64,000 bases of DNA from Halomonas sp. I5-271120 (GTDB lineage Bacteria > Pseudomonadota > Gammaproteobacteria > Pseudomonadales > Halomonadaceae). The notes under the pieces are model-generated. The model saw nothing but the letters and a program-made list of their open reading frames with translations. It was not told where the DNA came from and did not search any database. Each line of letters opens with the position of its first letter. Position 1 is the stretch's first letter. Both the position numbers and the translations under genes were made by a program. The stretch lies in the NCBI RefSeq assembly GCF_030553075.1, contig NZ_CP130701.1:2356001-2420000 (forward strand). Reading direction: 5' to 3'. Of this stretch, positions 51,801 through 59,696 are shown piece by piece.

Positions 51801-52570
51801 CGGGGCAGCGAGGAGATGCCGAATACCACTACCCGGCGCGGTAGTCCGGCCGGTCGCGTCTCTTTGTTCAGGGCTTCGGGCGTCAGTTCGCGGCAGGCCT
51901 CAAGGAAGCGGGTGTGTACCCAGGCACGGCTGGTGGCCAGGCCGTTTTCGCCCAGTCCTTGAGAAATGTCGTCGCGCAGCCGCCGCCACAGCGCCGGTTG
52001 CCAGCACTGGTCCTCGGCGAGCGGCCGGGCCTGGCCGCGGGCATCGATCAGCTCGTCGCGGCCCTCGGCCCAGGCGGCCAGCCAGTCGGCGCGGTAGACC
52101 TGGTACTGGTCGAACAGGTCGGCCAGGCGCTCGGCGAGCTGATGGCGCTTGCGCAGGTCATCGTCGTCGGCCAGAAAGCGCGCCAGCGGGGCGAAGGTCT
52201 CGTCATCCACCAACTCCGGCAGCAGACGCATCAGTCGCCAGATAAGGCGCGGCTTGTCCAAGGGTGATGACGGCGGCACGGCTTCATTGCCCAGCACTGC
52301 GCGGTAGGCCTGCCACAGGTAGCGGGCTGGCAGGGTGACATCCATCGCCGCGGCGATGCCGGCGCCGGCGGGCGGGTCGGCGGCCAGCGCCAGCTTCAGC
52401 CACTGGCTGATGCCGTTGCTCTGCACCAGAATCACTTCGTCTTCCAGCGGCCCCAGCGGATGGGTCCGCAGCCATTCCACCGCCAGGTCGCGCAGCGTTT
52501 CCAGGCGATTGCCGTGGATCACCATGAAGCCGGGGCTGAGCTCGGATCCCTGGGAGAGACGGAGGGGCAT
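48890..52570 (-). CDS. recC: Exodeoxyribonuclease V gamma subunit RecC
   Basis: A 1226-residue subunit that recognises Chi sites and splits the DNA strands in RecBCD. The opening GFMVIHGNRLETLRDLAVEW and VILVQSNGISQWLKLALA is characteristic; FHVAHSALREVEILHDQLLA, VLVMVPDIDTYAAAVQAVFG and VCLLGMNDGEYPRVQRPLDI are conserved landmarks. It is first in the recC-recB-recD operon and overlaps recB by ATGA. There is no ptrA between recC and recB, unlike in E. coli. The C-terminus is Lys/Gly-rich (KGSGDKKNEKNGSKGQGGKA). Confidence 0.95.
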   Translation of the reverse strand: MPLRLSQGSELSPGFMVIHGNRLETLRDLAVEWLRTHPLGPLEDEVILVQSNGISQWLKLALAADPPAGAGIAAAMDVTLPARYLWQAYRAVLGNEAVPPSSPLDKPRLIWRLMRLLPELVDDETFAPLARFLADDDDLRKRHQLAERLADLFDQYQVYRADWLAAWAEGRDELIDARGQARPLAEDQCWQPALWRRLRDDISQGLGENGLATSRAWVHTRFLEACRELTPEALNKETRPAGLPRRVVVFGISSLPRQTLEALAAVSKVTQVLLCVHNPCRHYWADIIEHKDLLRAARRRQRHRPGMPLELDDTQLHLHAQPLLAAWGKQGRDYLRLLDEFDDQDAYRALFDAEALRIDLFDSPADGETTGLLQQLQDDILELRPPQETRDTWPAVDPALDRSLRFHVAHSALREVEILHDQLLAAFDADPTLRPRDVLVMVPDIDTYAAAVQAVFGRLPQDDPRHIPFTLSDQTSRHRQPLLVALEALLHLPESRLTVSDLLDLLEVPALRGRFGLTADDLPVLRRWIEGAGIRWGLNAEQRARLDLPGGLTANTWAFGLRRLMLGYAVGQSTDNESAGGPWHDIEPYGDIGGLEAALAGPLMDLLDALEAQWRALSEPADVATWCRRLRGLLSDCFAAEDEADLATLNRLGELLEDWQETTEDAGLTEALPLSVVREHWLGQLDEANLSQRFLAGAVNVATLMPMRAIPFRHVCLLGMNDGEYPRVQRPLDIDLMGHDYRPGDRSRREDDRYLFLEALLSARDSLMISWVGRSIHDNEPCPPSVLLGQLRDHLAAGWKLAGAEEGDATGQALVDALTTEHPLQPFSRHYFTGERGLYTYAHEWRAIHAGHSSPETAVDGELPPMEIDTALPLARLSGFLKDPVKAFFTTRLGVYLEREALESPDHEPFALDGLDHWQLQQALIEAGRRAVDASEPPTPAIHDTLERLEREGRLAMGGFAELMREQLVEPLDKVLGDYADQLEAWPYAWETPAAVSLTLDTGEDPLSTDPLRVEDWLDGLRENADGERCRLVLMTSSLVNKGKYNWKHWLAPWVAHLAGQLALGPMTTVLLSRAGGGTLAPLDAGTARKHLEAVARAWRAGMTAPLPLARDTAFAWHEKGGDENALARVFGGDEKKAEEADFKAWKAAVQVFEGNDYTPGERDRDPYLARQWRDLASLVRHQTSGQHFTELTNALYAPLHDAVKAKGSGDKKNEKNGSKGQGGKA

Positions 52571-52691
52571 GGCGATTCCTTCGCGGCGTTGAGACGGAGG
52601 TCAATGGTGCCGCAAATCGCCCACGGCATAAATCAGCTGTCGCTCATTTCAGGTCGATGGGCGTGTTTCGAGCCGCCGGGCTTAGCCGAAC

Positions 52692-53327
52692 TCACCCCAA
52701 GTCGAAGGGAATTTCGCCGGCCTCATGGGCGAGCAACCACTGCTTGCGGCCGATGCCGCCGGCGTAGCCGGTCAGGCGTCCGTCGCTGCCGATCACTCGA
52801 TGGCAGGGCACCACGATGGCCAGCGGATTCTGGCCGTTGGCGCGGCCCACTGCGCGCTGGCCGCCACGACGGTTAAGCTGCTCGGCGATCTCGGCGTAGC
52901 AGCGGGTCTCGCCGAAGGGAATGGTGGAAAGCGCCTGCCAGACCCGCTGCTGGAAGTCGGTGCCCTTGGGCGCCAACGGCAGGTCGAAGGTCTGGCGCAG
53001 GCCGTCGAAGTATTCCTCGAGCTGGGCGTGGGCGCGGTCGGTCAGGGCGTTGGGACGGGGCGTTTCATCGGCCTCCGCCTCGCCGACGAAGACGATTTCG
53101 GTGAGACCCTTATCGCTGGCGCGCAGGCGGACCAGGCCCAGCGCGGCGGTTTCCGGCGGCCGATAGTAGTCGAGGGCCTGATCGTCGAGCAGATCGCCCC
53201 GGGATTCGGCGACCTGGTCGGCAGGACGGTCATCGTCACGCTCATCAAGGTGCTTATCCGGATGCTTATCCAGAAGGGCATCCGGTTGATCAAAAAGCGA
53301 GCGGGAGGCAGCGGGGGCAGAGGACAT
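52692..53327 (-). CDS. ogt: Methylated-DNA-[protein]-cysteine S-methyltransferase
   Basis: A 211-residue suicide DNA-repair protein that moves the methyl group from O6-methylguanine to its own cysteine. The acceptor motif is IVVPCHRVIGSDGRLTGYAG; RAVGRANGQNPLA (with the Arg finger region) and GTDFQQRVWQALSTIPFGET precede it. The first 55 or so residues are an unusual acidic, repetitive extension (DKHPDKHLDERDDDRP) not found in typical Ogt. Start with AGGAG 8 bases upstream. Transcribed alone, downstream of mat genes and upstream of recC, all on the minus strand. Confidence 0.93.
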   Translation of the reverse strand: MSSAPAASRSLFDQPDALLDKHPDKHLDERDDDRPADQVAESRGDLLDDQALDYYRPPETAALGLVRLRASDKGLTEIVFVGEAEADETPRPNALTDRAHAQLEEYFDGLRQTFDLPLAPKGTDFQQRVWQALSTIPFGETRCYAEIAEQLNRRGGQRAVGRANGQNPLAIVVPCHRVIGSDGRLTGYAGGIGRKQWLLAHEAGEIPFDLG

Positions 53328-53492
53328 GACGGTGACTCCTGAGATGATCGTTCTGGAGAAGGATCTTTGGAAAGCGCTACCGAGACCATAGCGGAAACTG
53401 GCCCTGGCTGCTGGTGATGCTTGCTACTGTGTTCGTCTCTGCGCGTGTTATCGGTTCTTTTTTTTGCTCTCGTCGCCGGTCTCTACAACCGA

Positions 53493-53518
53493 CGAGGCCG
53501 CCTCATGGGGCGGCCTCG
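53493..53518 (-). terminator. Hairpin after the malonyl-CoA synthetase gene
   Basis: Perfect 10-bp stem CGAGGCCGCC / GGCGGCCTCG with a 6-nt loop, 35 bp after the stop of the mat operon. No U-tract follows on the minus strand, so strength is uncertain. The stem core GGCCGCCTCATG recurs in the hairpin at 58439. Confidence 0.6.
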
Positions 53519-53553
53519 GTGAGTGCTTATGTCCAGGTACGGGCAGGAGCCGG

Positions 53554-55077
53554 TCAGGCGTCGCTGTATAGGTCGCGGTAGTCGTCGCGTAGCTGCTTCT
53601 TCTGCACCTTGCCCATAGTGTTGCGGGGTAGGCTGTCGACGAACAGTACTCGCTTGGGCTGCTTGTACTTGGCGAGGTGGTCGCTCAGCGAGGCGATTAC
53701 CAGTGCCTCGTCGATCGTGGCGCCGGGCTTTTTGACCACCACGGCGGTCACGCCTTCGCCGAAGTCGGGATGGTGCACGCCGATCACGGCCGATTCGACC
53801 ACGCCGTCCAACTCGTCGATGACCTGCTCGACCTCTTTCGGGTAGACGTTGTAGCCCCCCGAGATCACCAGGTCCTTGTCCCGCCCGACAATATGCACAT
53901 AGCCGCGCTCGTCGATCATCGCCAGGTCGCCGGTGACGAAGAAGCCATCGTCGAGCAGTTCTTCCTTGGTCTTTTCCGGCATGCGCCAGTAGCCGACGAA
54001 GACGTTGGGACCGCGCACCTCGAGCATGCCGATCTCGCCCTGGGGCAGGTCACGATGGCTCTCACGGTCGGTGATGCGAACCTCCACCCCGGGCAGCGGC
54101 ATGCCAACGGTGCCGGCGATCCGGTCGCCCTCATAGGGGTTGGAGGTGTTCATGTTGGTCTCGGTCATGCCGTAGCGCTCGAGAATCGCATGACCGGTGC
54201 GGGCCTCGAACGCCTGATGGGTGTCGGCGGTCAGCGGGGCCGAGCCGGAGGTGAAAAGGCGCATGTTGGCGGTCAGTTCTGGTGTCAGGCGCGGGTCCTG
54301 CAGCAGGCGGGTGTAGAAGGTCGGCACGCCCATCATGGTGGTGCCGCGGGGTAATTCGTCGATGATCGCCTCGACGTCGAAGCGTGGCAGGAAGCACATG
54401 CTGGCGCCGGACATCAGCACCACGTTGCAGGCCACGAAGAGCCCATGGGTGTGGAAGATCGGTAGCGCATGGATCAGCCGATCGGCTTCGCTGAACTGCC
54501 AGGTGTCGACCAGCGCCTTGGCGTTTGAGCCCAGGTTTGCGTGGGTCAGCATCGCGCCCTTGGAGCGTCCGGTGGTGCCGGAGGTATAGAGGATGGCGGC
54601 CAGGTCGTCGCCTTCGCGGGCCTGAATGCCTTCATATGGCGTTGCCTTGGCGGCGGCCGTCATCAGGCTGCCGTCGGCTTCAATGCCCAGAGTGGCCACC
54701 TGCGCGCAGCCGGTCTCGTCGGCGATGCGCCGTGCTTCGTCCTTGACCGCGGGGCGACAGACGAACAGCGCAGGCTCCGCATCGCCGAGGAAGTAGCGGA
54801 TCTCCTCGCCGGTGTAGCCGGTATTGAGCGGCAGGTAGACGCCGCCGACGCGTAGGGTGGCCAGGTACAGCAGAATGGTTTCGGGGCTCTTGTCGACCTG
54901 CACGGCGACCCGGTCCCCCGGGCTCACGCCGAGCGCGACCAGGGCACCGGCCAGTCGTTCGCTGGCTGCGAGGGCCTGGGCATAGCTGTAGCCGCGGCCG
55001 TCGCGGGTGGTGATGAAATCGGCGTCACCGCGCGCCCGCATGCGTTGAGCGAAGGTATCGAACAGGTTGTGGTTCAT
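53554..55077 (-). CDS. matB: Malonyl-CoA synthetase
   Basis: A 507-residue acyl-CoA synthetase of the ANL (AMP-binding) family, matching MatB: malonate + CoA + ATP to malonyl-CoA. Adenylation motif LAAILYTSGTTGRSKGAMLT near residue 160, ERYGMTETNMNTSNPYEGDR, YVHIVGRDKDLVISGGYNVY and the C-terminal Lys in LPRNTMGKVQKKQLRDDY. The ATG overlaps the malonyl-CoA decarboxylase stop (ATGA), and a malonate-type TRAP system precedes, so the substrate call is well supported by context. Confidence 0.92.
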   Translation of the reverse strand: MNHNLFDTFAQRMRARGDADFITTRDGRGYSYAQALAASERLAGALVALGVSPGDRVAVQVDKSPETILLYLATLRVGGVYLPLNTGYTGEEIRYFLGDAEPALFVCRPAVKDEARRIADETGCAQVATLGIEADGSLMTAAAKATPYEGIQAREGDDLAAILYTSGTTGRSKGAMLTHANLGSNAKALVDTWQFSEADRLIHALPIFHTHGLFVACNVVLMSGASMCFLPRFDVEAIIDELPRGTTMMGVPTFYTRLLQDPRLTPELTANMRLFTSGSAPLTADTHQAFEARTGHAILERYGMTETNMNTSNPYEGDRIAGTVGMPLPGVEVRITDRESHRDLPQGEIGMLEVRGPNVFVGYWRMPEKTKEELLDDGFFVTGDLAMIDERGYVHIVGRDKDLVISGGYNVYPKEVEQVIDELDGVVESAVIGVHHPDFGEGVTAVVVKKPGATIDEALVIASLSDHLAKYKQPKRVLFVDSLPRNTMGKVQKKQLRDDYRDLYSDA

Positions 55078-56435
55078 TTTGTTGGTTCTCCCTTGAGCAG
55101 TTTGCGGGCACGTCGGTCCAGGTCGCGCACGGCCGACGAGCAGGCGATCGTGCCGTGGGTGGTGTATTTCTCGTGATTGCGTTCGATGTCTTCGAGCACA
55201 TAGAGGTAATTGACCATCAGCCCGGCGGCCTGATGGAGTCCCTTGCCCGATGTGTCGCCCAGCCAGTTGATGCGATGCAGTTGAGCGCCGTTGCCCAGGT
55301 GAAAGCGGGCTACGGGATTGAGAGGCAATGCCTTGGCATTCTTTTCCTTGAGCAGGTAATGCGCCGCCAGCGGTTTGATGAGTTCCTTGAGCCGCTGTGA
55401 TTGTTCGGGGTCGCTGGCCCAGTCGGGCGCATTGAGGTGCTCAAGCGCCGCCTTTGCGTCCTCGTCGAGGCCGTCGCCTGCGTCTTGCAACACGGTCTCC
55501 AGCCACTTGCGAAAGCCCGGCACCGGCGACAGGGTGACGAAGTGCTTGAGATGGGGCAGTTCCTGCTTGAGTTCTTGCACCACCTGCTTGATCAGGAAAT
55601 TGCCGAAGGAGATGCCGCGCAGCCCGGTCTGGCAGTTGCTGATACCGAAGAAGGCGGCGGTGTCGGCGGCCTCCGGGTCCTCGATGTCGTAGGTGGCGGG
55701 ATCAAGGATCGCCTGGATCTGGTCGGGCAGTCCCTTGTGCAGGGCCACTTCGACGAAGATCAGCGGCTCGTCGCCGAGAGCCGGGTGGAAGAAGGCGAAG
55801 CAGCGCCGGTCGCGGGCATCGAGGCGCCGGCGCAGGTCGTTCCAGTCGTGGATCTCGTGCACCGCCTCGTAGCGGATGATCTTCTCGAGGATCACCGCCG
55901 GCGTGTTCCAGTCGATACGCTTCAGCACCAGGAAGCCGCGATTGAACCAGGAGGCGAATAGGTGGGCGAAGTCTGCATCGATGGCCTTGAGATCGGGGTG
56001 TTCGCCGAGCATCGCCAGCAGATCCTCGCGCATGTGCACCAGCTCATGCGTGCCGCCGCTTGGCAGGTTGAGCCGGCGCAGCAGTTCCTGGCGACGGGGC
56101 TCGCAGACATCGAACAGGTGCTGCTGCGTGAGGTTGTCGCGGGTCTCGCGGTAGGCCGCGTAAGCGGCATCGATCTCCTCGGGGTCGGCGGCGAAATCGT
56201 CGGCCAGCCCCATGAAGAACTGCCGTTTCTGGTCGTCGTCAAGGCGGGCATAGATCGCCAGGGTCTGGCTCGCCAAGGTGATGCTCGAGGCCTCGCCGTC
56301 ACTTTCGAGCAGCGCCTGACAGGCCTTGATCAGCATGGCGTGATCGACGGGAGAGCGCTCATCTTCTCGGCGCCTGAGCAGTACATCGCGCTGAGTGATG
56401 TTGCTGAACAGCTCCTGCAGGAAGCTCATATTCAT
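55074..56435 (-). CDS. matA: Malonyl-CoA decarboxylase
   Basis: A 453-residue cytoplasmic enzyme of the malonyl-CoA decarboxylase family: malonyl-CoA to acetyl-CoA + CO2. FFGISNCQTGLRGISFGNFL contains the conserved Ser, and NPVARFHLGNGAQLHRINWL the catalytic His. HLKHFVTLSPVPGFRKWLET and GLMVNYLYVLEDIERNHEKY are further family blocks. GAGGG 7 bases before ATG. Paired with matB by an ATGA overlap: together they turn malonate into acetyl-CoA. Confidence 0.94.
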   Translation of the reverse strand: MNMSFLQELFSNITQRDVLLRRREDERSPVDHAMLIKACQALLESDGEASSITLASQTLAIYARLDDDQKRQFFMGLADDFAADPEEIDAAYAAYRETRDNLTQQHLFDVCEPRRQELLRRLNLPSGGTHELVHMREDLLAMLGEHPDLKAIDADFAHLFASWFNRGFLVLKRIDWNTPAVILEKIIRYEAVHEIHDWNDLRRRLDARDRRCFAFFHPALGDEPLIFVEVALHKGLPDQIQAILDPATYDIEDPEAADTAAFFGISNCQTGLRGISFGNFLIKQVVQELKQELPHLKHFVTLSPVPGFRKWLETVLQDAGDGLDEDAKAALEHLNAPDWASDPEQSQRLKELIKPLAAHYLLKEKNAKALPLNPVARFHLGNGAQLHRINWLGDTSGKGLHQAAGLMVNYLYVLEDIERNHEKYTTHGTIACSSAVRDLDRRARKLLKGEPTK

Positions 56436-56549
56436 TATTGATCCCTCATTGGTGAGCCCAGGTCCAAAGACAAAGATAAGGACAATGACAAGGGCGCGTC
56501 GGCGTCCGGGTGCAAGTGCAATGCTGGCGCATGATCAGCTGGCGCATGG

Positions 56550-57896
56550 TCAGGGCTGGCCCATGATCAGGTTGGGTAGCCAAGTCACAATGCCCGGGAA
56601 GAAGCACAGCACCACGATGCCCAGCACCATGCACAAGGCATAGGGCAGGCTGCCCATCAGCACGTCACGCAGTGAGATGTCCGGGGCGATGCTGTTGATG
56701 ATGAACAGGTTGAGGCCCACTGGCGGCGTGATCAGGCCGATCTCCAGGTTGATGGTCAGGATGACGGCGAACCAGTAGGGATCGAAGTCAGCGGCCAGGA
56801 TGATCGGTAGCAGGATCGGTGCTGTCATCACGATCACTGCTACCGGCGGCAGGAAGAAGCCGGCCACCAGCAGGAACAGATTGATGATGCCCATCAGCAC
56901 CCAGCGGTTGACCTCCAGATCGGCGATGGTGGCCGCCACTGTCTGGGTGATGAACAACGATGACAGTGCATAGGCGAAGACCTCGGCGGCGGCGATGATC
57001 AGCATGATCATCACGCTCTCGCGCAGGGAGTCGCGCATGATCAGCTTGATCGGAGCGACGTGCCACATGCGATAGACGATGATCGCTAGCGCCAGGCACA
57101 GGAAGGCACCGGCCCCGGCCGCCTCCGAAGGCGTGGCCAGACCGCCGTATAGCGCGAACAGAATGCCGGCCACCACCGCCAGGAATGGCAGCACTCGCAC
57201 CAGCGCCTTTAGGTTGCTGTCGACGTTGGCCTTGATCGTTTCCTTCATCTTGTCGGTGGCCGTGACCATCGGGGTGTCATAGCCTCCTGCCAACTTGCAG
57301 GCTATCAGCGTCCAGACCATAAACAGACCGGCTAGCATCAGCCCTGGGATCGCACCGGCGATGAACAGGCGTCCGATCGAGGTTTCGGTGGCAATGCCGT
57401 AGACGATCATGGTCACCGAGGGAGGAATCAGGATGCCCAACGTGCCGCCAGCGGCGATGCAGCCGGCGGCCACGCCATCCGGGTAGCCGCGCTTGCGCAT
57501 TTCGGGGATGCCCATCTTGCCGATGGCGGCACAGGTGGCGGGAGAGGAGCCTGAGAGGGCGGCGAAGATCGAGCAGGCGCCGATGTTGGAGATCGCGAGA
57601 CCACCGGGCAGGCGTCCGAGCCACAGATCCAGCGAGCGATAGAGGTCGCGACCAGTGGGCGACGAGGCCACGGCCGCGCCCATCAGGATGAACATTGGAA
57701 TCGCCACGAAGCCGAACTCGGCGATGCGGTCGAAGAAGGTCTCGCCGAAGTAGGTCAGCTCGCTCATGCCGCGGTCGGCCACCAGGGCAATCAGCGACAC
57801 GGCGCCCAGGGCGAAGGCGATCGGGGTGCCGATGGCCATCAATACAAGCAGCCCCACGGCCACGGCAATGCCGGCGGTAATCGGGTCCATGGTCAA
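56550..57896 (-). CDS. TRAP transporter large permease DctM (malonate-type)
   Basis: A 448-residue polytopic protein of the DctM family, the large membrane subunit of tripartite ATP-independent periplasmic transporters driven by Na+ or H+ gradients. About 12 helices. Family blocks: FFDRIAEFGFVAIPMFILMG, ACSIFAALSGSSPATCAAIG, GTLGILIPPSVTMIVYGIAT and LEIGLITPPVGLNLFIINSI. It overlaps DctQ by 4 bp and lies 114 bp before the decarboxylase gene. Context indicates malonate or a related dicarboxylate as cargo. Confidence 0.93.
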   Translation of the reverse strand: MTMDPITAGIAVAVGLLVLMAIGTPIAFALGAVSLIALVADRGMSELTYFGETFFDRIAEFGFVAIPMFILMGAAVASSPTGRDLYRSLDLWLGRLPGGLAISNIGACSIFAALSGSSPATCAAIGKMGIPEMRKRGYPDGVAAGCIAAGGTLGILIPPSVTMIVYGIATETSIGRLFIAGAIPGLMLAGLFMVWTLIACKLAGGYDTPMVTATDKMKETIKANVDSNLKALVRVLPFLAVVAGILFALYGGLATPSEAAGAGAFLCLALAIIVYRMWHVAPIKLIMRDSLRESVMIMLIIAAAEVFAYALSSLFITQTVAATIADLEVNRWVLMGIINLFLLVAGFFLPPVAVIVMTAPILLPIILAADFDPYWFAVILTINLEIGLITPPVGLNLFIINSIAPDISLRDVLMGSLPYALCMVLGIVVLCFFPGIVTWLPNLIMGQP

Positions 57897-58414
57897 GGCT
57901 CCTTACGCAGGGTTTCGGCGACGTATTGCAGTGTCAGCAGGGTGGACCCGAGCGCCATCGGCACCAGTGCCGGCCATAGAAGTGGGTTCCATACCGAGCC
58001 GGTGGTCCACTGCTGGTGGTAGGCCTCGGCCACATAGAGCCAGGCGGCATAGGCCAGGGCGGCGCAGAAGCCGATTCCGACCAGGGATGACACCAGGCGC
58101 ATGATCTTGCGGGGCAGCCCGCCGATCATGTCAGGCAGCAGGGTGACCGCCACATGGCCGCCCGTCATCAGTACATAGGAACTGCCCATCAACATCGCGC
58201 CGCTGACGATGTAGATGGTGAATTCGGTCTGCCAAGTGGAACTCATGCCCAGGATGGTACGCACGAAGATCATGTGACAAATGGCCAGCACGCCGGCCAT
58301 CAGCATGGCCGCGGCCAGGTAGGCCATGGCGCGCGACAGGCGATCCATGACGTGTGTATAGATGCCGATGATCTTGACGGGGGTCGAGAGCTCGCGGCGA
58401 GAGAAGTGCTCCAT
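57893..58414 (-). CDS. TRAP transporter small permease DctQ
   Basis: A 173-residue membrane protein with four helices (MAYLAAAMLMAGVLAICHMI, TEFTIYIVSGAMLMGSSYVL, LVSSLVGIGFCAALAYAAWL and a C-terminal one), typical of DctQ. TWQTEFTIY is the conserved DctQ Trp-x-x-Glu motif. Start at 58414 with GGAGG 4 bases upstream. It overlaps dctM and follows dctP after a hairpin, a usual way to make more binding protein than permease. Confidence 0.9.
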   Translation of the reverse strand: MEHFSRRELSTPVKIIGIYTHVMDRLSRAMAYLAAAMLMAGVLAICHMIFVRTILGMSSTWQTEFTIYIVSGAMLMGSSYVLMTGGHVAVTLLPDMIGGLPRKIMRLVSSLVGIGFCAALAYAAWLYVAEAYHQQWTTGSVWNPLLWPALVPMALGSTLLTLQYVAETLRKEP

Positions 58415-58438
58415 ATGCCCTCCGGATAGTGTGAAGGA

Positions 58439-58462
58439 GGGCCGCCTCATGCAGGGCGGCCC
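58439..58462 (-). promoter_or_regulatory. Intercistronic hairpin between dctP and dctQ
   Basis: Perfect 8-bp stem GGGCCGCC / GGCGGCCC in the 108-bp gap, without a U-tract. Probably an mRNA-stabilising or attenuating hairpin that raises expression of the binding protein over the permeases. Confidence 0.6.
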
Positions 58463-58522
58463 GGCAAGCCGTGAACCGTCAGGCGGTCATCGGCATTGAT
58501 GTCACAGGTAGCGGAGGTGGTG

Positions 58523-59539
58523 TCACTCCACGGCGAGGGCCGCATCAATCAGGGCCTGGCCGTTGGGCACGTTCTCGGCGAAGGTTTTGTAGGAGCTCTG
58601 CTGGGCGATATCCAGCCAGGCCTGGTAGTCCTCTTCAGACATGCTGACTACCTCGACGCCATTTGCCTTGAACTCGTCGATCATCTTCTGATCCAGTGCC
58701 GCGGCTTCACCGGCGAAGTACTCTTCTGCCTTCTGACCGGCCTCGACCAACGCCTGCTGCTGCGCTTCGTCGAGCTTGTTCCAGCTCTGTTCTGAAATCA
58801 GGACCGGTTCATACATGAACCACAGCGCGTTTTCACCGGGCGCTGTCAGGCAAGACACCTGCTCGTAGATGCGATATGACACGAACGAGCCGGACGACGT
58901 GTTGGCGCCGTCGAGCACCCCGGTTTGCATGGCGGTGTAGATATCCGAGGACGGCATCGAGGTGATAGATGCGCCGGCGCTGGCCAGCATTTCATCGAAC
59001 GCCGGGCCGGCGGCGCGCAGGGTCTGGCCCTCGACCGTTTCCGGCGAGGTGATACAGCGCTTGTTCGAGGCAAAGCCACCGGCCAGCCAGGCGTCGGCCA
59101 GCACGCGGGCGCCGCCTTCATGAATCACGTCCTTGATCATGGTCATGAACTCGGAATCGTTGAGCCGCTGGGCACGTTCGTGATTGCGCACCAGCCCCGG
59201 CATCAACGTTGCCGAGAACTCCGGGTGGCGGCCACTGGCGTAGTCAAGCGGCAGCGATGTCATGTCCAGGCGGCCACGCGCCAGGGCGCTCCACTGTTCC
59301 TTGGCCTTGAACAGGGATTGGCCTGGATAGACCTGGATGGCGAGGTCAACGTCGGCTGCGGCGACTTCCTTGGCCATCAACTGCACCATTTCGTCTCGAA
59401 CATCGCCCTGTCCACCAGGGAACTGGTGCGAGGCGCGCAGCACGGTTTCTGCCGAGGCAACGCTTGAAAAGGCAAGGGTCAGGGTGGCGGCCGCGATGGC
59501 GGCGGTGGAGGTGAGCTGGTGTGTCATCGGGCGTGTCAT
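58523..59539 (-). CDS. TRAP transporter substrate-binding protein DctP
   Basis: A 338-residue periplasmic binding protein. The start at 59539 has GGAG about 10 bases upstream; the frame extends to 59632 without a signal peptide. Signal peptide STAAIAAATLTLAFSSVASA. VLRASHQFPGGQGDVRDEMV opens the mature protein, and GQTLRAAGPAFDEML holds the carboxylate-binding Arg conserved in DctP. MQTGVLDGANTSSGSFVSYR completes the pattern. Ligand probably malonate because of the adjacent malonyl-CoA genes (inference). Confidence 0.92.
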   Translation of the reverse strand: MTRPMTHQLTSTAAIAAATLTLAFSSVASAETVLRASHQFPGGQGDVRDEMVQLMAKEVAAADVDLAIQVYPGQSLFKAKEQWSALARGRLDMTSLPLDYASGRHPEFSATLMPGLVRNHERAQRLNDSEFMTMIKDVIHEGGARVLADAWLAGGFASNKRCITSPETVEGQTLRAAGPAFDEMLASAGASITSMPSSDIYTAMQTGVLDGANTSSGSFVSYRIYEQVSCLTAPGENALWFMYEPVLISEQSWNKLDEAQQQALVEAGQKAEEYFAGEAAALDQKMIDEFKANGVEVVSMSEEDYQAWLDIAQQSSYKTFAENVPNGQALIDAALAVE

Positions 59540-59581
59540 AGTGGCGTGACTCCATCGGTCTATTATTCTTGTGAAATGTTT

Positions 59582-59602
59582 ATCATCGACGATGATGTAT
59601 AC
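59582..59602. promoter_or_regulatory. Candidate operators in the dctP/GntR intergenic region
   Basis: A perfect 15-nt palindrome ATCATCG-A-CGATGAT at 59582-59596 is followed at once by TGTATAC-type DNA (GTATAC at 59597-59602, itself palindromic). It lies between the divergent TRAP operon and GntR regulator genes, where a FadR-type dimer would bind. Confidence 0.65.
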
Positions 59603-59696
59603 TTGAATAGGCTTCTGGGATATTTGTGTCAATTAAATGACGCTAGACCATGGTCGATGCGGTGACGCAAGCGATTGATCGGGCAAGGGGGAAAAT

